A DNA stretch of 64,000 nt from Sweltsa coloradensis (GCA_024449915.1 JAMZAV010001727.1:106991-170990), one strand, 5' to 3'. Positions 1-13,965 are shown, numbered from the stretch's first letter. Numbers and translations are program-made. The notes: a model not told the origin generated them from the sequence alone.

Positions 1-1628
1 TGCCTAGGTGTACCCCATTATTAACTTAATATGCAGGGCCTACTGTTAAAACTGGGCCTACTATAGAGGTAGGGCTACCTACTGTGATGTTGCTCAAAGT
101 ATGTAGATTTTCATCAAAATGACTTATATGCAGAAAATTTTCTGGGGGCAAGCCCCCCGAACTCCCCACTTCACGGGGGGAGCCCCCCGAACCCCCCGTC
201 GTTTAAACCTGCAAAGTCCCTATGGCGACTTGGTTTTTCTTTCGGCTAGTGCCCAATTCATTGAGTAATACCTACAAAATATACTAGTAGGCCTACCTTA
301 CTCCTGTTATTAGGATTTTAGAACCCCTGACTAGAACCTACTGCTTTGGAGTGAATACAGAACTTACACAACACAACATACAGTCTTATGCTCCCATTAT
401 ACTGTACTATTAAGTCATGCACAGTCTAATTATTAGTAGTTTACTCGTGTAGATGCAAATGAGCTATTGTGTAGGTCATGCTATTGCTTTATAATTAGCA
501 CTTTATCTCTAATGTGTTGAATCATTGTTGTGTCAATACACAGTCAGAGTTATACACATAACAATGTGATGTAAACAAAAGTGCCATTTGCAATCCCATG
601 TGCATTTAGACTCCAATCAAGTCAAAAGGGCAGGAAACACTTTCTAAAAGGTCTTTTAGAAGTGGTGAGGTGGTTTCTCAAGTTCGGCATCCGCATGCTA
701 ATACATGTAGTTAACGTACATGCATGTCACTAATGAGTTAGCAAGTCTGCATTTTACGTGTAGATGAATTAGAGAAATGATTATAATCTATAGTACTTGT
801 TTATGTATTGAAAGTAGTTTATTCTACACAAGTCACTGATTTGGTGATTCCTTACTTATAGGCCTAAAACATATGACACATATAATTTCTACGTTAATTA
901 TACAGTAATACATACATATTATACAGTTCTTAAGACAAACACAAGAAGACAATAATAAGTACCTAGTTGTGTTATATCAGTGATAAGGATGCTGTTGTGT
1001 GAGATACAGATAACGTCATAGATCGACACAGACGCTGGTTGAGAAACACCGTGGTGAAAAGCTGTCTTGGGCAAGTTCCACAAAATATGGAACTTTGTCA
1101 AGTTCATTGCATTGTAATTTTCAGCAGTTTATTATACATCAAGTGACTCATGCATGTAATAATTTGAATGGTAGGTATTCTAAGTGTTGAGGCTCTCCCT
1201 ACCTTGGCTTCCAGAATTACGCTCCCCAAACAAACCGGCTCCCCTCCACAGCTCTGGTCAGGCCACCAAAGATGCCTAAACGCTATCTCTCAAGACTTCC
1301 CCGTGACTTTCCCTTGGTACGTCACAAATCAAAAGCCTCGAGCCTTCCCACATCTTCCCCTCATCAATAGAGTAGGGACTACTGTATTCTACCCTCAGCC
1401 CGAGCGTCCTGGCGTCTCCAAACTCGGCTCAATGTCTCAATGACTCGCTCTAATTCAGAGTGCAAAACATTCCACTAAGTATGTTTGCCTCCCATAATGC
1501 AACATCGGACAGGCGTGCCTAAATGCAAGGCAACTTGTATTCCATCTAGAATCGAGAGAATTAATCCAGTTCCATATTTAAGAAAAAGACTAACCTAACT
1601 AGTCATATTCTTAACAATATTCTTATAG

Positions 1629-1820
<192 letters not shown>

Positions 1821-1864
1821 TAAGTTTATAAAACTCTTTTATTTTATAATTATAATACGTTTTG

Positions 1865-1970
1865 GTCTTTGGTAATTTATTTTTATTTATTTACTATTTA
1901 TTTTAAGACGTCTATCCTATTCAGTTAAAAAGCTGATTTACAAAGGAGGACAAAAAAAGTTTCTCCCCTC
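1865..1970 (-). repeat. LINE 3'-tail fragment with stem-loop
   Basis: A TTTA-rich stretch runs into a block reading ACGTCTATCCTATTCAGTT, then CTGATTTACAAAGGAGGAC. Nearly the same block recurs at about 15232-15281 and, more diverged, at 29888-29935. In the other copies TCAGTTATA(A)AAACTGA forms a short hairpin. A hairpin next to a short tandem repeat is typical of the 3' end of some non-LTR retrotransposons, so this is read as a severely 5'-truncated copy on the - strand. The family is not identified. Confidence 0.5.
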
Positions 1971-3555
1971 ATTAGGTCAATGCAAAAAAGAAAATATTAT
2001 CAAAAACCTATGAAAAGAAAGGAGACAATAGGCAAGGGTATACCGTATATATTAACACTCACTTAGGTGAACTTCAAAAAAATATTAATCAAGGTGATTT
2101 AAAATCTTATTTATTTACTAAAGGAATCTTACTAACGAAATATGTATTTGTGCCCCAACAGGCCTTTCTATTTTATGATAATATTACATGTCAAAAATAT
2201 ATTTGGTCCAGAGTTCAATTATTGACTCACATTTGATTTAACCACTAGTTTTAACTGAAATTTGGATTGAAAGTAGTACATGTGGTATTACCTACATGCC
2301 AACTGTTTGGCAACAAACTAATCTAGACATCAACAATTAAAGTAGTCAATTAGGCCTACTATTAGGCTTTGACTACAGAGATAATATACTGTACAGTTTG
2401 TAGTATACCATTCTTCTTTCTTGTATAAACACAGCATTTCAGTTGTTATGTTATCATTTACTATCTTTGTTTGCATAGCATTTAAGCTAGGTGTGTACTA
2501 TTTGATATTATCAGCTTGAGACATAGGTTACTCATCAGTGCACCACACCTTAGGCACCTTTACAAAACATACTTTATTGACTTATATTAAATGTTTGGAT
2601 TATTGTTAATGTAGTTGATGGACATAGATAATGGGAAAAACCATCAAAAAACATATAGTAGGTATTTAGGAGATGAATGAAAATCCAGACAATTATATCA
2701 GTGTTATGATTCGATTTGAAATGTGTTAGTACTTGAAACTGTTATGTGATTTGCAATTTGTGTAGGTCGACTCGAATGCATGTTTAGAGGTAGCTTAAGG
2801 GGCTTAAACTAATTGTTAACCAATATTACTGAACAAACACTCACTCCTCAGGCTGTCTTATCTTGGCCACCTTGCTATCATGGGCTATTGCGCTCAAGTT
2901 ACACTTTTTCTTTCTAGTTGTAAATTACATAAACTTATCTCAATTTAGGCCTACACCTGTAATGTACGCAAATTAATCTTGTTCCATTCCAACTAGTTTA
3001 ATCACTTCCATTGTGTTTCTGATACCAGAACTTGAACCCTTTGCCATTAGTCACCATTGGCTCATTGCTTCTTTATTAGATTTTTAAAAGAAAATTAAAT
3101 TAACTGCTCAAGCACCGGTGTTTGAGACTAACATTGTACAAATGCAAATGCCTGCCATTCCAGTCTATTTAAAAGTTAGTGAATTAATTACTTATAAGTA
3201 GGCCTCCCAAATTGTCTTATCATATGCCACTAGTGAGGTATATTACTTTATCCAAGGTTTAAAACATGGTCACTTTGGTCGGAAATTTAATAACTTCTCA
3301 ACAATGATTGTAATGTTGTTATTTATATTGCTATTTACTATTTAGAACATAGATTTTTAATTTGTATAAGATGTCTGTATACAACCTAGCCTATTGATCT
3401 AGTTCTTGTAGTGTTCCTATGGTTGTATGAGCTGCGCATTTAATTTTGTAGACATGTATTTTTTAATTTATCCTTCTTCCTCTTCTGTCACCCACTCATT
3501 CGTGTTTTTGCATTAATACTTAGTTATTTGTGATGTAGAGTAACAAATCCATCTA

Positions 3556-3716
3556 GGACCCCGTTTATATTACTAGCGTTCGACGCAAGTTAGGACGCGG
3601 GAGAGATTTGCATTGAAAACTCTTGACCGTCGTAGCAACTTGCGTCCTTTTACATGACGAATTTTACCCGCGTTATCCACCAACTCGCATTGAATGCGAG
3701 TAATATAAACGTGGTC
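3556..3716. mobile_element. Short palindromic MITE (161 bp)
   Basis: The ends are inverted copies: GGACCCCGTTTATATTACT at the left and AGTAATATAAACGTGGTC at the right. The inner arms also pair in part (GCGTTCGACGCAAGTT against AACTCGCATTGAATGCG). Both sides are bordered by CTA/TA, so a TA-type target duplication is possible. No coding potential. The transposon superfamily is not assigned. Confidence 0.65.
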
Positions 3717-4560
3717 TAACTATTTCTTATAGCCTACATTTTACATTATTTTTGTTTCTAGTCACTCAGGAAAAGTGAATTATAAATTAAATGTTCATTT
3801 CCACCCACTTGCTTATAAGTTAATAATTTACAGTAATTAATTCATAACAAAGTATTTTTACTTCAATAAAAGCAATTGCACTTATTTAAAATATAGTTTT
3901 TGGACTTCACAGACTGTTCTTTTTGTAAATATATTACACTTATATTGAGTAATACTTTGACTTTTGTTCCAAAGTCAATCAAACTGAGGGTTTAACAAAG
4001 ATTTTTTTACATCAATCCAAAAGAAAGCAAATACTAACAAAATGACCATGACCCATGTTAACAAAATATGGTGAAAACAAAAATTAACACTTAACATAAA
4101 TAAAATAATAATAAATAAATAAGAGATAAGATAAGAGCTGAGGATGAGACGGTTCTATGCAGTAGATACTAGCTTAACAACATCAAGTTGAAGGATTGGT
4201 AATTATCATTTTCATCTATTACCCTATTATGGTCTGGTGCTTTTATATATTTATTTTCTGCCATGTTTTTATATTTATTTTATTTTCATCATATTTTTGG
4301 GCAGAAATGGTTCTTGGTCATTTTGTTTATATTTGTTCTCTTGGATTGCTGTAAAAGTTAATAATGCTTTTTGTGTATGACAGAACAAAGTTCAAAATAT
4401 CAATGAAATTAGCATGGAAACGTTACGATTTGAGCCGAAAATGTGCTTTTGTACTTACCGAACTACGCCTACATTTTCCGTCAATCAAGATAATTATTTT
4501 GTGTGCATACTCAGGAAGGTACTTAATACCAATCCTCGTACATGGCTTGTTTTACAAATT

Positions 4561-5020
4561 TTAACCCCTTAGCTGTTCATGCCGTATATATACGTCCATG
4601 CTAAATGACGTTCGTACTGTGTATGCCGTATATATACGCGTATTATCGCCAGGAGTAGAGGTCTTCATTCTAGTGATTATCGCTCTGTTATGTTGGTGGT
4701 AGACGATCGATTTTTCGAGGCTATCCTAACGGGAATAAGAACCTGTTGCTTCATCTGTGCATAGTGCCGTCGCGTAAGGGTTGTTTATATATCCAGAACA
4801 TGTCCGTTATTTTAGATTCAGATATAGTTTGGAGGGTGAACTGAATGATTTAATTAATTAATTACAGTGATGATACAAAACAAATTGAGATACTTGCAAA
4901 AATGGCAAAGTAATGATAGTTTCAACTCAAGTATAAATAAGGGTATTTTACCTTAAAATTAATACACAGGGGAAGAACAACTTCTGAAAATAAATTCCAC
5001 AGTTAAGGGTAAGGGGTTAA
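4561..5020. mobile_element. piggyBac-like MITE with TTAA target sites
   Basis: The unit is bounded by TTAA at 4561-4564 and 5017-5020. Inside these are inverted ends CCCCTTA...CTGT and ACAGTTAAGGGTAAGGGG. Exact TTAA duplication with C-rich ends is the hallmark of piggyBac elements. GCCGTATATATACG occurs twice near the left end (about 4581 and 4625) as a subterminal repeat. The body is 452 bp and codes for nothing, so it is non-autonomous. Similar ends occur at 32547-33628 and 55573-56292. Confidence 0.75.
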
Positions 5021-5393
5021 CCCCGTTCGGTCAAACATGACCAATGACCAAAAATTTGAATTTTTGTAGACTTAGAGGACAAGAAACAAAAAGTTTGAGG
5101 CTTAAATGAAAAAAAATGCTATGTACGAGAAATAAGTTGATTCAGTTACCGGAGGTGGAAACAGAACAAGAAAATGTTGATTTCCCTTCATGTAGTCATC
5201 CGAACAGTACTGCACTGTAGAGTGTAGATGCTGAATGTCCACATTCAAGCCTCTTAAACCCTCAGTTTGATGAAGACTTTTGAACAAAAGTAAAAATATT
5301 ACCCTTATATATTTAACACAAAATAACAGTTTGAAGTCCGAAAAATCTATTTTAAATATTAAATACCCGTCCTACTCGTTTCTTTTATAATAA

Positions 5394-5567
<174 letters not shown>

Positions 5568-6653
5568 TAAGATTACATTTTATCCAGAGAACCATTTGTG
5601 GTATCTATTACTTTACTAAAATTTATAACAGTTTTAAAATTGAGAGGCATTTTGCTGCATTCATTCGAATACGATTTTCTTGAAGAAAACACCTTTTTTA
5701 ATACCTAATTTTCTTGTACATTTTGCATTTTAAATTTAAATAAAACGTATCAGGCCTAATAAGTTATAAAGTTAACCGTCTCGGTAGATTAGGGGTTAAA
5801 CGTGCGACCGGCAGTAGTCGTAGTCGATGTATTTTGTAATTTCTGGATTGATTCCCATATAATCAATTAATTATGCCAATGCGAGTGTTTTCTGACCAAT
5901 GAAATTGAGAATTAAGATTGTTTTAGAATAAATGCATTTTGTACATTACATTTTTTTAAATGTCCTACATGAAAATATGAAAACGTATTTCCACATTTAA
6001 TATTACACTTTAATTGTTTAAGCAACTGAACAAGTATCACACCAATCCCACCCCGCACAGCTGATATTTTGACGTCGTTAGTGGGCGATAATGTTGAAAG
6101 GCTGCCTAGTTATCACCTTTGGTGTGAGCTCTTATTGTCATCATGTGCTCGCTACACCCCAATCGATGTGACACAATGTTTAAAAAAAGCCAATTAAATT
6201 AATACATGCCGCAAATATCTCCAGTCTTCACTTTCCCATTTGATTTGAGTACAAGTAGAGATTTCAGGGTTCTTCCAAAACTGTACTTAATGGCTTTTGC
6301 TGAATTAAGTAACCCACTAATTGCCTCCTTCCATCAGTTTCTTTTTCAATGATTATTGCTTATTGGTTCTGATAAAAGTTTTAAAGAGTCCATATCATAG
6401 AGTAACTTGAGAACAAGAAAAATATAAAGCCATAAGTCCCCGGATAACCAATATTTGAATTGGGTAAATTGTAGTGTCCAAATTGGACTTTAAACTTAGA
6501 CATGTGCAACCACATTTTAATTTTAATTATCAATTATATTAATACAAACAACTATTTGATGATCTTGAAACTAAAAAGAGATAGAACGATTTAAAAAAAG
6601 GAAATGTTAATGTTTTTAAAATATTCATTTCAGGAATTGGCTTATCTTAGATG

Positions 6654-7409
6654 TAGGGATGTCAGAAAGCGTGTATTTCACTAAACGTTTACACCCTGGT
6701 CACAAAAACTTGTACACGTTTATATTACTACTAAACGATGATGTTACAACAAAAAATTTCTCGCAAATCTTGGATTTGATGGAATTCCTAACTGCTCAAA
6801 AGTCAAAACTGGTTTTTTCGATCGCTTGCTATGACAGTATAGACAATACACGGTGTCATAAAACCTCTCCCTCCCCCAGGCGTGGTGGTAGCTGTGATTG
6901 TAGTGGTCACATAAACAATGCTGTGGTACCCTCTTCTCTTCAGCATTGTGTGAAGTTTGATGTCAGCTGATGTTTTGATAGTTTAACTGTTTTTCCCCAT
7001 TCATTTGTAGCGTTATTCTAGTGTCCCATATTTATTATTACGTGACAACAAGATGGCCTAATGAGCGTAAGATTATTAAATCATCAGGTACATAATTTGG
7101 CGCGGAGAGGGGGGTCATAGAGATAGCGGCAAACAAGGATTGACTTTGAGCAAACTACTATACGATATCGGTTGCACTCGAGACAAAACAGATGCCAATG
7201 CGCCGAGTTTCATAATCGGAGCGCAGAAACACTAAGAAAATGAGCCCGGTCGTAATGACGTTTGACTGTAGGCCTACGAGTTGGTGATGACTCAAAGCTG
7301 CCGATGTGAAGACGGAAAAGTTGTTGAAATTGGAGACTACTCGTGCGTATGAATGAAACAATGACTTTAAATTGGTTCCTGGTGTACACGTTTACACGTA
7401 CCATCCCTA
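6654..7409. mobile_element. hAT MITE, copy A (756 bp)
   Basis: It starts TAGGGATG and ends CATCCCTA, flanked by eight-base direct repeats CTTAGATG (6646-6653) and CTTAGAGG (7410-7417), 7 of 8 identical. Eight-base duplications with short inverted ends point to the hAT superfamily. Copy B of the same family lies at 15701-17270, with strong similarity over the first ~350 bases and the last ~300. There is no transposase. The open frame at 6659-6970 inside it is not conserved in copy B and is not considered a gene. Confidence 0.8.
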
Positions 7410-7914
7410 CTTAGAGGTTGAATTTATAGTAGCCCTTTACTCAAAATATCTAATCAAGTTTGATTGAATGTGTTACTATCTAGCAGCGATCTACTAAACT
7501 TCTTGAATGGTGAGAGTTTTTATGTGTATTTCCCAAAGTCCAGCTACCTGAAAATGAATCGTGCCTTCTCAGACTGCTGTAGTTGAGAAAATGACGGGGT
7601 GCATCGTAGGAAACCAGTCCCAACTTGTCCTACCATTGATTGATTTCGAAAGACTATGCTGTTCTGTTGTGCGAACGCTACTTATAGTCATGTTATGAGC
7701 TTGTGGGCTATCTTTCTCCATTCCTCCATTCCAAACAATTGTATTATAGTGTAATTTTTACGAGAAAAATGCCTTTGATTGTACTGAAATTCATAGCACA
7801 TCTACTAAATTCAAAGGTTTCAACTTTCAAAGGATATTCATTAATATCGGAGTAGTGGTTTGTCTTGTACTGGTAGGCCTACAGAACTAACAATCCAACC
7901 AAAAGTTGAAAAAA

Positions 7915-8265
7915 TCGTAAAAGTATGATTTGCATATGAAACCTAATTTTTTAATTGAACCCAAATCCATAAAATATCTCGAGTTCAAAGATTTGAAATG
8001 TCCAATAAAAATTACACGAAGATTGTAGTAGCTGTTTGCCCTGTAGAGATCAAACAAAAAATTCTACTGAAAAGTTAAATAAAATTAAGACAATAGTAAA
8101 AGTGTGATTTTTATGAGAAATATTTGTTCAATTGTACACAGAAGTTCCAAGTATAGGGATTTTGAAGGTCCCCTAAAAATATAATCAAGAACGGAGAAGC
8201 CGCTTGCCCGGTAGAGAGCAAACAATCGATAAAAAACGATACAAAAAAAAGCTATTTTTTGCAGG
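7915..8265. repeat. Two diverged tandem units of about 170 bp
   Basis: The stretch 7915-8080 is followed by a diverged copy at 8085-8265. Both carry GTAAAAGT.TGATTT, then a run of AAAT, then a segment resembling TAG.AGC.G.TTGCCC.GTAGAGA.CAAACAA. The match is partial and seen by eye only. The function is unknown. Confidence 0.4.
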
Positions 8266-8429
8266 GTAGTCAAATTGAAGTCTTTGCTACGCTCATCCAA
8301 TAAAACTCATTCTCAAGTGTTTGGTCTTGCCAATCTTAGATTGTTGAATCTGATTATGAAAATGGTCAAATAATCGTTTTGTTCTAGTCAACAGTGACAG
8401 CGATATTTTACGACCCAAACAGAAATCGT

Positions 8430-8660
8430 AAAAGTTCAAGATAACGGCGAGAATTGACCTTGAGTTTACAACCTACGATACGATATCGGTTGTACTACAT
8501 CGATGTGCCACGTAAAGAATTTCACTTGATTCCGCTTGATGTTGCTCCCGTCCCATAAATGAATACCTATATATTTTAAATACATTTTAAGTTTTAACAA
8601 AGAAAAAACAACAACAAGGTTCCCTAGTGTTTGTTGTAATGACGTTTGACTGTATGTACT
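8430..8660. repeat. Diverged relative of hAT MITE copy A
   Basis: Segments here resemble 7118-7270 of copy A in the same order: a stretch around TTGA(C)CTTTGAG.AAAC, then ACGATATCGGTTG.ACT, then TAATGACGTTTGACTGTA. The ends are missing. It reads as an older, broken member of the family or a partial duplication. Confidence 0.45.
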
Positions 8661-8699
8661 AGGGGTGTGCGAGTAGCAAATTTGTAAGTAGTCTTTCAA

Positions 8700-9984
8700 T
8701 TAGATTTTTGTTTATTTATAGGTCTACTTAGAACACTACTGTATGGTTTATGTTACCATTACAATACTGCAGACTTATTACTTATTCAGGATTGATAGGG
8801 TAAATATAATAATAAAAGCATGGTTTTTAAAAGTAGGTAGGTCTATGTAGATTACTACAGTAGGTAGATCTTGATAGTTTTTGGCAAGTTTTGCAGACTG
8901 CACTAGTTCAACTAACCACTATGGTGTTTTCTCAACAGTCAACACTAGGTCTTGGCTTGGCCTACTAGTTAGTGGTGGGCTCATTTTAAAACCTTGGATC
9001 ATTCACTTCTCTCCACTCTAAATCCTCTTCATCCATTTGTGTTTTCATAATAATTAAGATAAATTCAGTAAATCCTAGTTTGTGGAATGTAACATACTAC
9101 CTAATGTAACTTTGCTACATAGTGGTGGTGGCAGCTTTTAAGTATAGTTTTTATTTCTATTGTTGACCATATGGTATATTTTCCTGTGATAAGGTTGTAC
9201 TTCTTGGAAATCTTAGCTCTGTGAAGTTTCATTTGTGTGAAGTTTCATCACCTTTTGTGGTGATAGTGAAGAATGTCGTTAATTCATTTGCGAGTAATTA
9301 TCAGTTATTCAATGCTCCGCTATTTGTTACACGACAATATGAATAATAAATGGCATTAACATAATATCAGAGAAGTGATCCGATTTCAAGCCAAGTGAGG
9401 GTGGGGGGCATGCATCTTGATATATGCTAGTATGTTAGTATCTGCTCAGCGAGTGATACTGCCTGGCAACATACGCAAGCCATGCAAGTTCCCTACACGA
9501 ATGGGCTATGCGTTGCGCTTCGGATCTCGCGCCATATGTGTGTTATAGATCTCGCAGTGGACTAATTTTTCACTGAATAGAGTGATTAATGTCTTGTCGG
9601 AAATATTTTACAAAGTTCTGTAGAATGAGTGGTTAATTACAAAATTAGCACAAGCAAGCAATTCCCTTATCGACAGTGTTGTTGACAGCGCGCTACTTGT
9701 AACATGTTACATTTTTCATTAGCGAGAACGGTAGCACGCTACTATTGAAACTTTTTTAAAGTAGCGAGTAGTAAGCTAGTATTAACAGGTAACTGTAGAG
9801 TCAAATCAACGCTGTACTCTTATTTTGCAATAATGCAAATGCAATTAAACCATTACCGTTGCAAAAATCAATCATAATTAGGCCTAACCCTCCTCGCTGC
9901 CTAATAATATGTTCATTGCAAATTCTTTTCCTACACGTATTGGCTGGCTAGGCCAGCTGCCACTGTGAGTTGAATCGAATAAGC
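8700..9984. other. TBC1D23: Unassigned intron sequence
   Basis: AT-rich intron sequence. I see no coding region, no inverted ends with target duplication and no clear repeat, apart from a lone hAT-like terminus at about 8660 without a partner. Confidence 0.4.
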
Positions 9985-12740
9985 ACCTTGATAGATAGAT
10001 AGATAGATATTTTTATTCACTTAGACTAGTACAGTGTACAAGTATAACTCTTTGCAGAGAAAGTGAATAGTCTATAATTAATAATTAATAATAAAAGTGA
10101 TGGTAATTATAATGATATACACAGTGTTAGAAGAAAGAATAGTTGGATATAAAGCATAATTGATAATTGATATGGATATTGATATTGATATTGATATGTA
10201 TGATGATTGATGATATTGATAGATATATATATATATATATATGATGATTCATTAATTGATTAATAATGATAAACACAGTGTTTATGTTAAAGAAGAGTAG
10301 ATGCAAAACAATAGCATGCGCTACTATAGATTAGAACTCATATAAAACTAAAGAAAAGTTGGATATAAAGCAATTTTTGATGTGATATTGTGATAAGAAT
10401 TGCTGATGGCACAGAAAACAGCAATGATGTACAGTAGAATGTGTCTAGTATATATTGATATTTATATACATATAATGATTGATTGATTGATTAGTGTTTA
10501 TGGTAGATGGTAGTAGAGTAGATGCAAAATAATAGTATGCCCTACTAGATTAAGAATTCATATAGAATAAAGAAAAATTGGATATAAAGCAATAATTGAT
10601 ATGATATTGTGATAAGAATTGCTAATGGCACAGAAAACAGCAATGATGTACAGTAGAATGTGTCTATAGTATATAATTGAAATTTATATATATATATATA
10701 TATGTGTGTGATGATTGATTGATTAGTGTTTATGTTAAAGTAAAAGAGATGCAAAATAATAGAATGCCCTACTAGATTAAGAATTCATATAGAATAAAGA
10801 AAAGTTGGATATAAAGCAATATTGATGTGATATTGTGATGAGAATTGCTGATGGCACAGAAAACAGCAATTGGAGGATGTACAGCAGAATGTGTCTTATA
10901 TACCTGCACAATCCAAGGAAGCGTGTAAGCACATATATATATATTATATATAGAAGTTTGTTACATCATTTCGGCCAAGGGAACATTTGAAAATTTTAAA
11001 TTACAGTGCTTGTTTGTGGTTATACTCTAGATAATTTGTAAATATTTAATGAAAAAATGAATTAACTGCAAATATTTACATGGAGAGGTAGTCATTGATT
11101 GTGAGTAAAAGCTGTTTGCAGTAAGAGATGATGTCTACTTATGTTTAAAGGAAGACAGGGTGGAGAGGTTTTGATGTGGTCAGGGAGCTTATTGTAGAGG
11201 GTGGAAGATAGATATTCAGGGCCTTGTGCAAAGAGGCGCAGATTGTGGGAGGGTCTGTGTATGTGAAGGTTGGCTCTAGTGTTATGGGAGTGCACAGAAG
11301 CATTTAGATAGAAGAGATTACGGTTGGTGCGAACGAATAATGCGGCTGATTGGATAAGGGTACATGCTAGAGTAAGAATACCAAGTTCCTTGAAAAGTTC
11401 TCTACATGAGTGTCTTCTGGAGACACCAGCTATGATACGAACCGCTCTCTTTTGGAGAATGAATATTCTGTTCGCATGGGGGGAAGCTCCCCAAAATAGC
11501 AGGCCATATGATAAATGAGAGTGAATGTGTGCAAAGTAACTAGCAATAGGATGTGGGGGTGAACTATTTGTTTGAGCTTTCTGATTGAGTAGCAGCCAGA
11601 TAATATTTTGCTGGCAACGTGGTTTACATGGATGGACCAGTCTAGATTATCAGTTAGTGCAAGGCCTAGGACTTTGACTGTGTGAGCGCGGGGGATACTA
11701 TCAGAGTCAAGACGAACAAGGGGACTGGCAGTAGGGATCTTATAAGGGGTGTGAAAGTATAGATAAACAGTTTTAGAGCGTGAGATGGTGAGTTGTTTTG
11801 CCGAGGCAGTATGATGACATTAACATAACTTGATTGTTTATTAAGGGGGAAGGTCCTGAATGGGTTGGAGTTTGGGTAGTGTCAGCAGTTGCTGAGTCAT
11901 CAGCATATTGGGTGAGAGTGCCCTCTTTTAAGTAGGCGGACTGGTCGTTGACATAAAGGATATAGGCTAATGGTCCCAAAATTGATCCCTGGGGAACCCC
12001 GCAGACTATTGGCAGAGGTTTAGAGCGGGTTGTGGTGACGGATTGACTATTAGATGTTTTGGAGTTCCACTACTTGAGTACGCCCAAACAAAAAAGAGGA
12101 AATCCAATCAAGAGCTACCCCACGGATACCGTAAGAATGTAGTTTGTCGAGAAGAATTTTGTGATCAATGGTGTCGAAGCCTTGGTCATGTCGTAGAACA
12201 ATCCTACAGCTTTGGGCGCCTTTGTCGAGAGCAGAATAGGGGGGGGGACAGAAACTGTAGATTGCACTGGTGGTGGATTTGTTTTTCAAGAAACCGTGTT
12301 GACTAGGGAGATAATGTTGTGGTGATTTAGAAATGATATTAGACGATCGTGCATGATATATTCAAATATTTTGGAAAAAGATGAAAGGAGGGAGATGGGA
12401 CGATAGTTTGTCATTTCAGATTTTTTACCTTTGTGTTTATAAATAGGTATAATTTTTGCTGCCTTTAGCTTGGAGGGGAAAATGCCTTCAGAGAAGGATC
12501 GGTTTAATAATGTAGGCTAGAGGCCAGAGAGAAAGTCCGTACACTTGGATAGAAGAGAGCCTGGCACTTCATCTAGTCCATATGAGTGTTTGGAACCAAA
12601 TTTCCTAATTACCTAGCTACTTCAAGAGGAGTGGTATGATAGAGAAAGATGGTATGGCCTAACGGAGGTGGCAAGGGTTTACGAGGGAGGGGAGTATTGA
12701 TTGGCACATTGGTTTTACCAATATTACATGAGTTGATGAT
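9985..12740 (-). mobile_element. CR1/L2-type LINE fragment (LINE A), 5'-truncated
   Basis: Read on the - strand this gives a degraded reverse transcriptase. In order: KLKAAKIIPIYKHKGKKSE then NYRPISLLSSFSKIFE (about 12480-12350), FDTIDHKILLDKLHSYGIRG (about 12180-12110), VPQGSILGPLAYILYVND (about 11995-11950), YADDS (about 11910) and a C-terminal region with LYNKLPDHIKTS (about 11180). Several frame breaks show it is dead. The 3' end is a GATA/TAGA microsatellite at 9990-10012, with a 3' untranslated region holding tandem repeats at 10110-10905. ORF1 and the endonuclease are missing, the usual result of incomplete reverse transcription. The domain pattern fits the Jockey/CR1/L2 group; the exact family needs a phylogeny. 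Confidence 0.85.
10110..10905. repeat. Tandem repeat of ~220 bp, about three units
   Basis: The phrase GAATTGCT.ATGGCACAGAA recurs from about 10397, 10616 and 10842, with the surrounding sequence (GGATATAAAGCAAT, then TATTGTGAT.AGAATTGCT, then GTACAG.AGAATGTGTCT) also repeated. The period is about 219-226 bp. Short AT and GATT microsatellites occur in each unit. A partial unit precedes the array (about 10120-10320). It lies in the 3' untranslated part of LINE A. Confidence 0.7.
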
Positions 12741-13814
12741 CGCGCTGATCTCTGCGTCCGTCTCTCTCGCTCTCATAGGCACGGGCGCTACTCGCCGAGG
12801 GACAGATGGACCGAAGGCTGATACAAAAATGTGCGAGCGCGGCTGGTAAAAACTAAAAACGTATCTTTCGTAGCAAAAGTAGGCCTAGGGCTACACTTTT
12901 TAACCGATTTTTTTAGTAGTAGGCGGGAACATTAAATAGGAACGTTTTAGGCAGGAAACTTTATGGTTAACATAATAATGTGCTAAATTTAGACTTTTGT
13001 AACATGTAACCTAGAACATAAAAACATCTTTCGGAACCTCAAAACTGAGTTTTCCGTGTTTTTCTGTTCTGGAAGATGTTTTTCTTTTTAGTTCACATGT
13101 TAGACCGTTGAAAATTATCAACATCCTTCAACGTGGATTGAACTATGTTACAACATTAACACACGCCAAGCGCTCGAGTTCCGTTGAATGTGTGACAAAT
13201 ACTCAACAATACTGAATTGATAATATTAATATCAAACTAGCTATCATAGTAATTTAATCAGTTTTTCTATTGACAATACTGATTTTCATCCGGGTTATTT
13301 ATTACTACCTATGCAAAATTAATATTATTAGGGAGCAAAGCTCACTTATAAGCTTCACTTTTCTATTTGGCTACCCATCTGTGCATGTGTCACATTGCAC
13401 AATAAAAATGGAACACGACGTCCGATTGACATGCATTTTTTGTTAGCATTGCCCTTCAACAAGAATTATACAGAAAATTTTTGGTGACCCTGGGGATAAG
13501 GGGGCAGTGGCTAGCTCCCCCCCCCTAACCCAAAAGTTAAAAAAATCATGACCCGGCACCTCACCATTAATGTACGTGCAAACGCGGAACAAACCATTTT
13601 ACTTTTAGTGCTAAGCCTACCCCAGTGTCGCTACCAAAATAATCAACGCACATTTACTATTTTATTTTTGTTTTTCCTTTTGACAGTCTGTGATGCAGCT
13701 TGGCTCACTGTTTTGGGTACTCATTTACTTGTTTCAATGTATGCTTAGTACAGATAAAGTCAATAATAACAAGGTGTTCCTTTTGGTAAAGTATTTTGTT
13801 GGTTTTGTATTCAG

Positions 13815-13965
13815 GGAGATGATACTAGAAATGAAGACTGAAAGTAAGCAAAGTATTATCGAGACCTTGGCCAACATGCCTTCAGCTGTGGAAGCTGCTG
13901 ATGTATCCGACTTCTTTTCTTTGGCTCAGTACTATGCTGTGAAAACTCCCAAATCTTTTAGAACG
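13815..13965 (+). CDS. TBC1D23: TBC1D23 exon: TBC-rhodanese connector
   Basis: It encodes about 50 residues from (R)EMILEMKTES to KTPKSFRT. DFFSLAQYY followed by KTP.SFR is diagnostic for the connector between the TBC and rhodanese domains of TBC1D23. The acceptor is TATTCAG|G and the donor ACG|GTAAGA. It enters in phase 2, completing an Arg codon with the previous exon, and leaves in phase 0. Length 151 nt. Confidence 0.95.

Noticed and set aside
8657..9775. hAT element starting TAGGGGTGTGCGAGTAGC
   Set aside because: No right terminus CACACCCCTA or 8-bp duplication found; GAGTAG words near 9765 are not enough.
12043..12306. 87-codon + strand frame
   Set aside because: Antisense of the LINE A reverse transcriptase.
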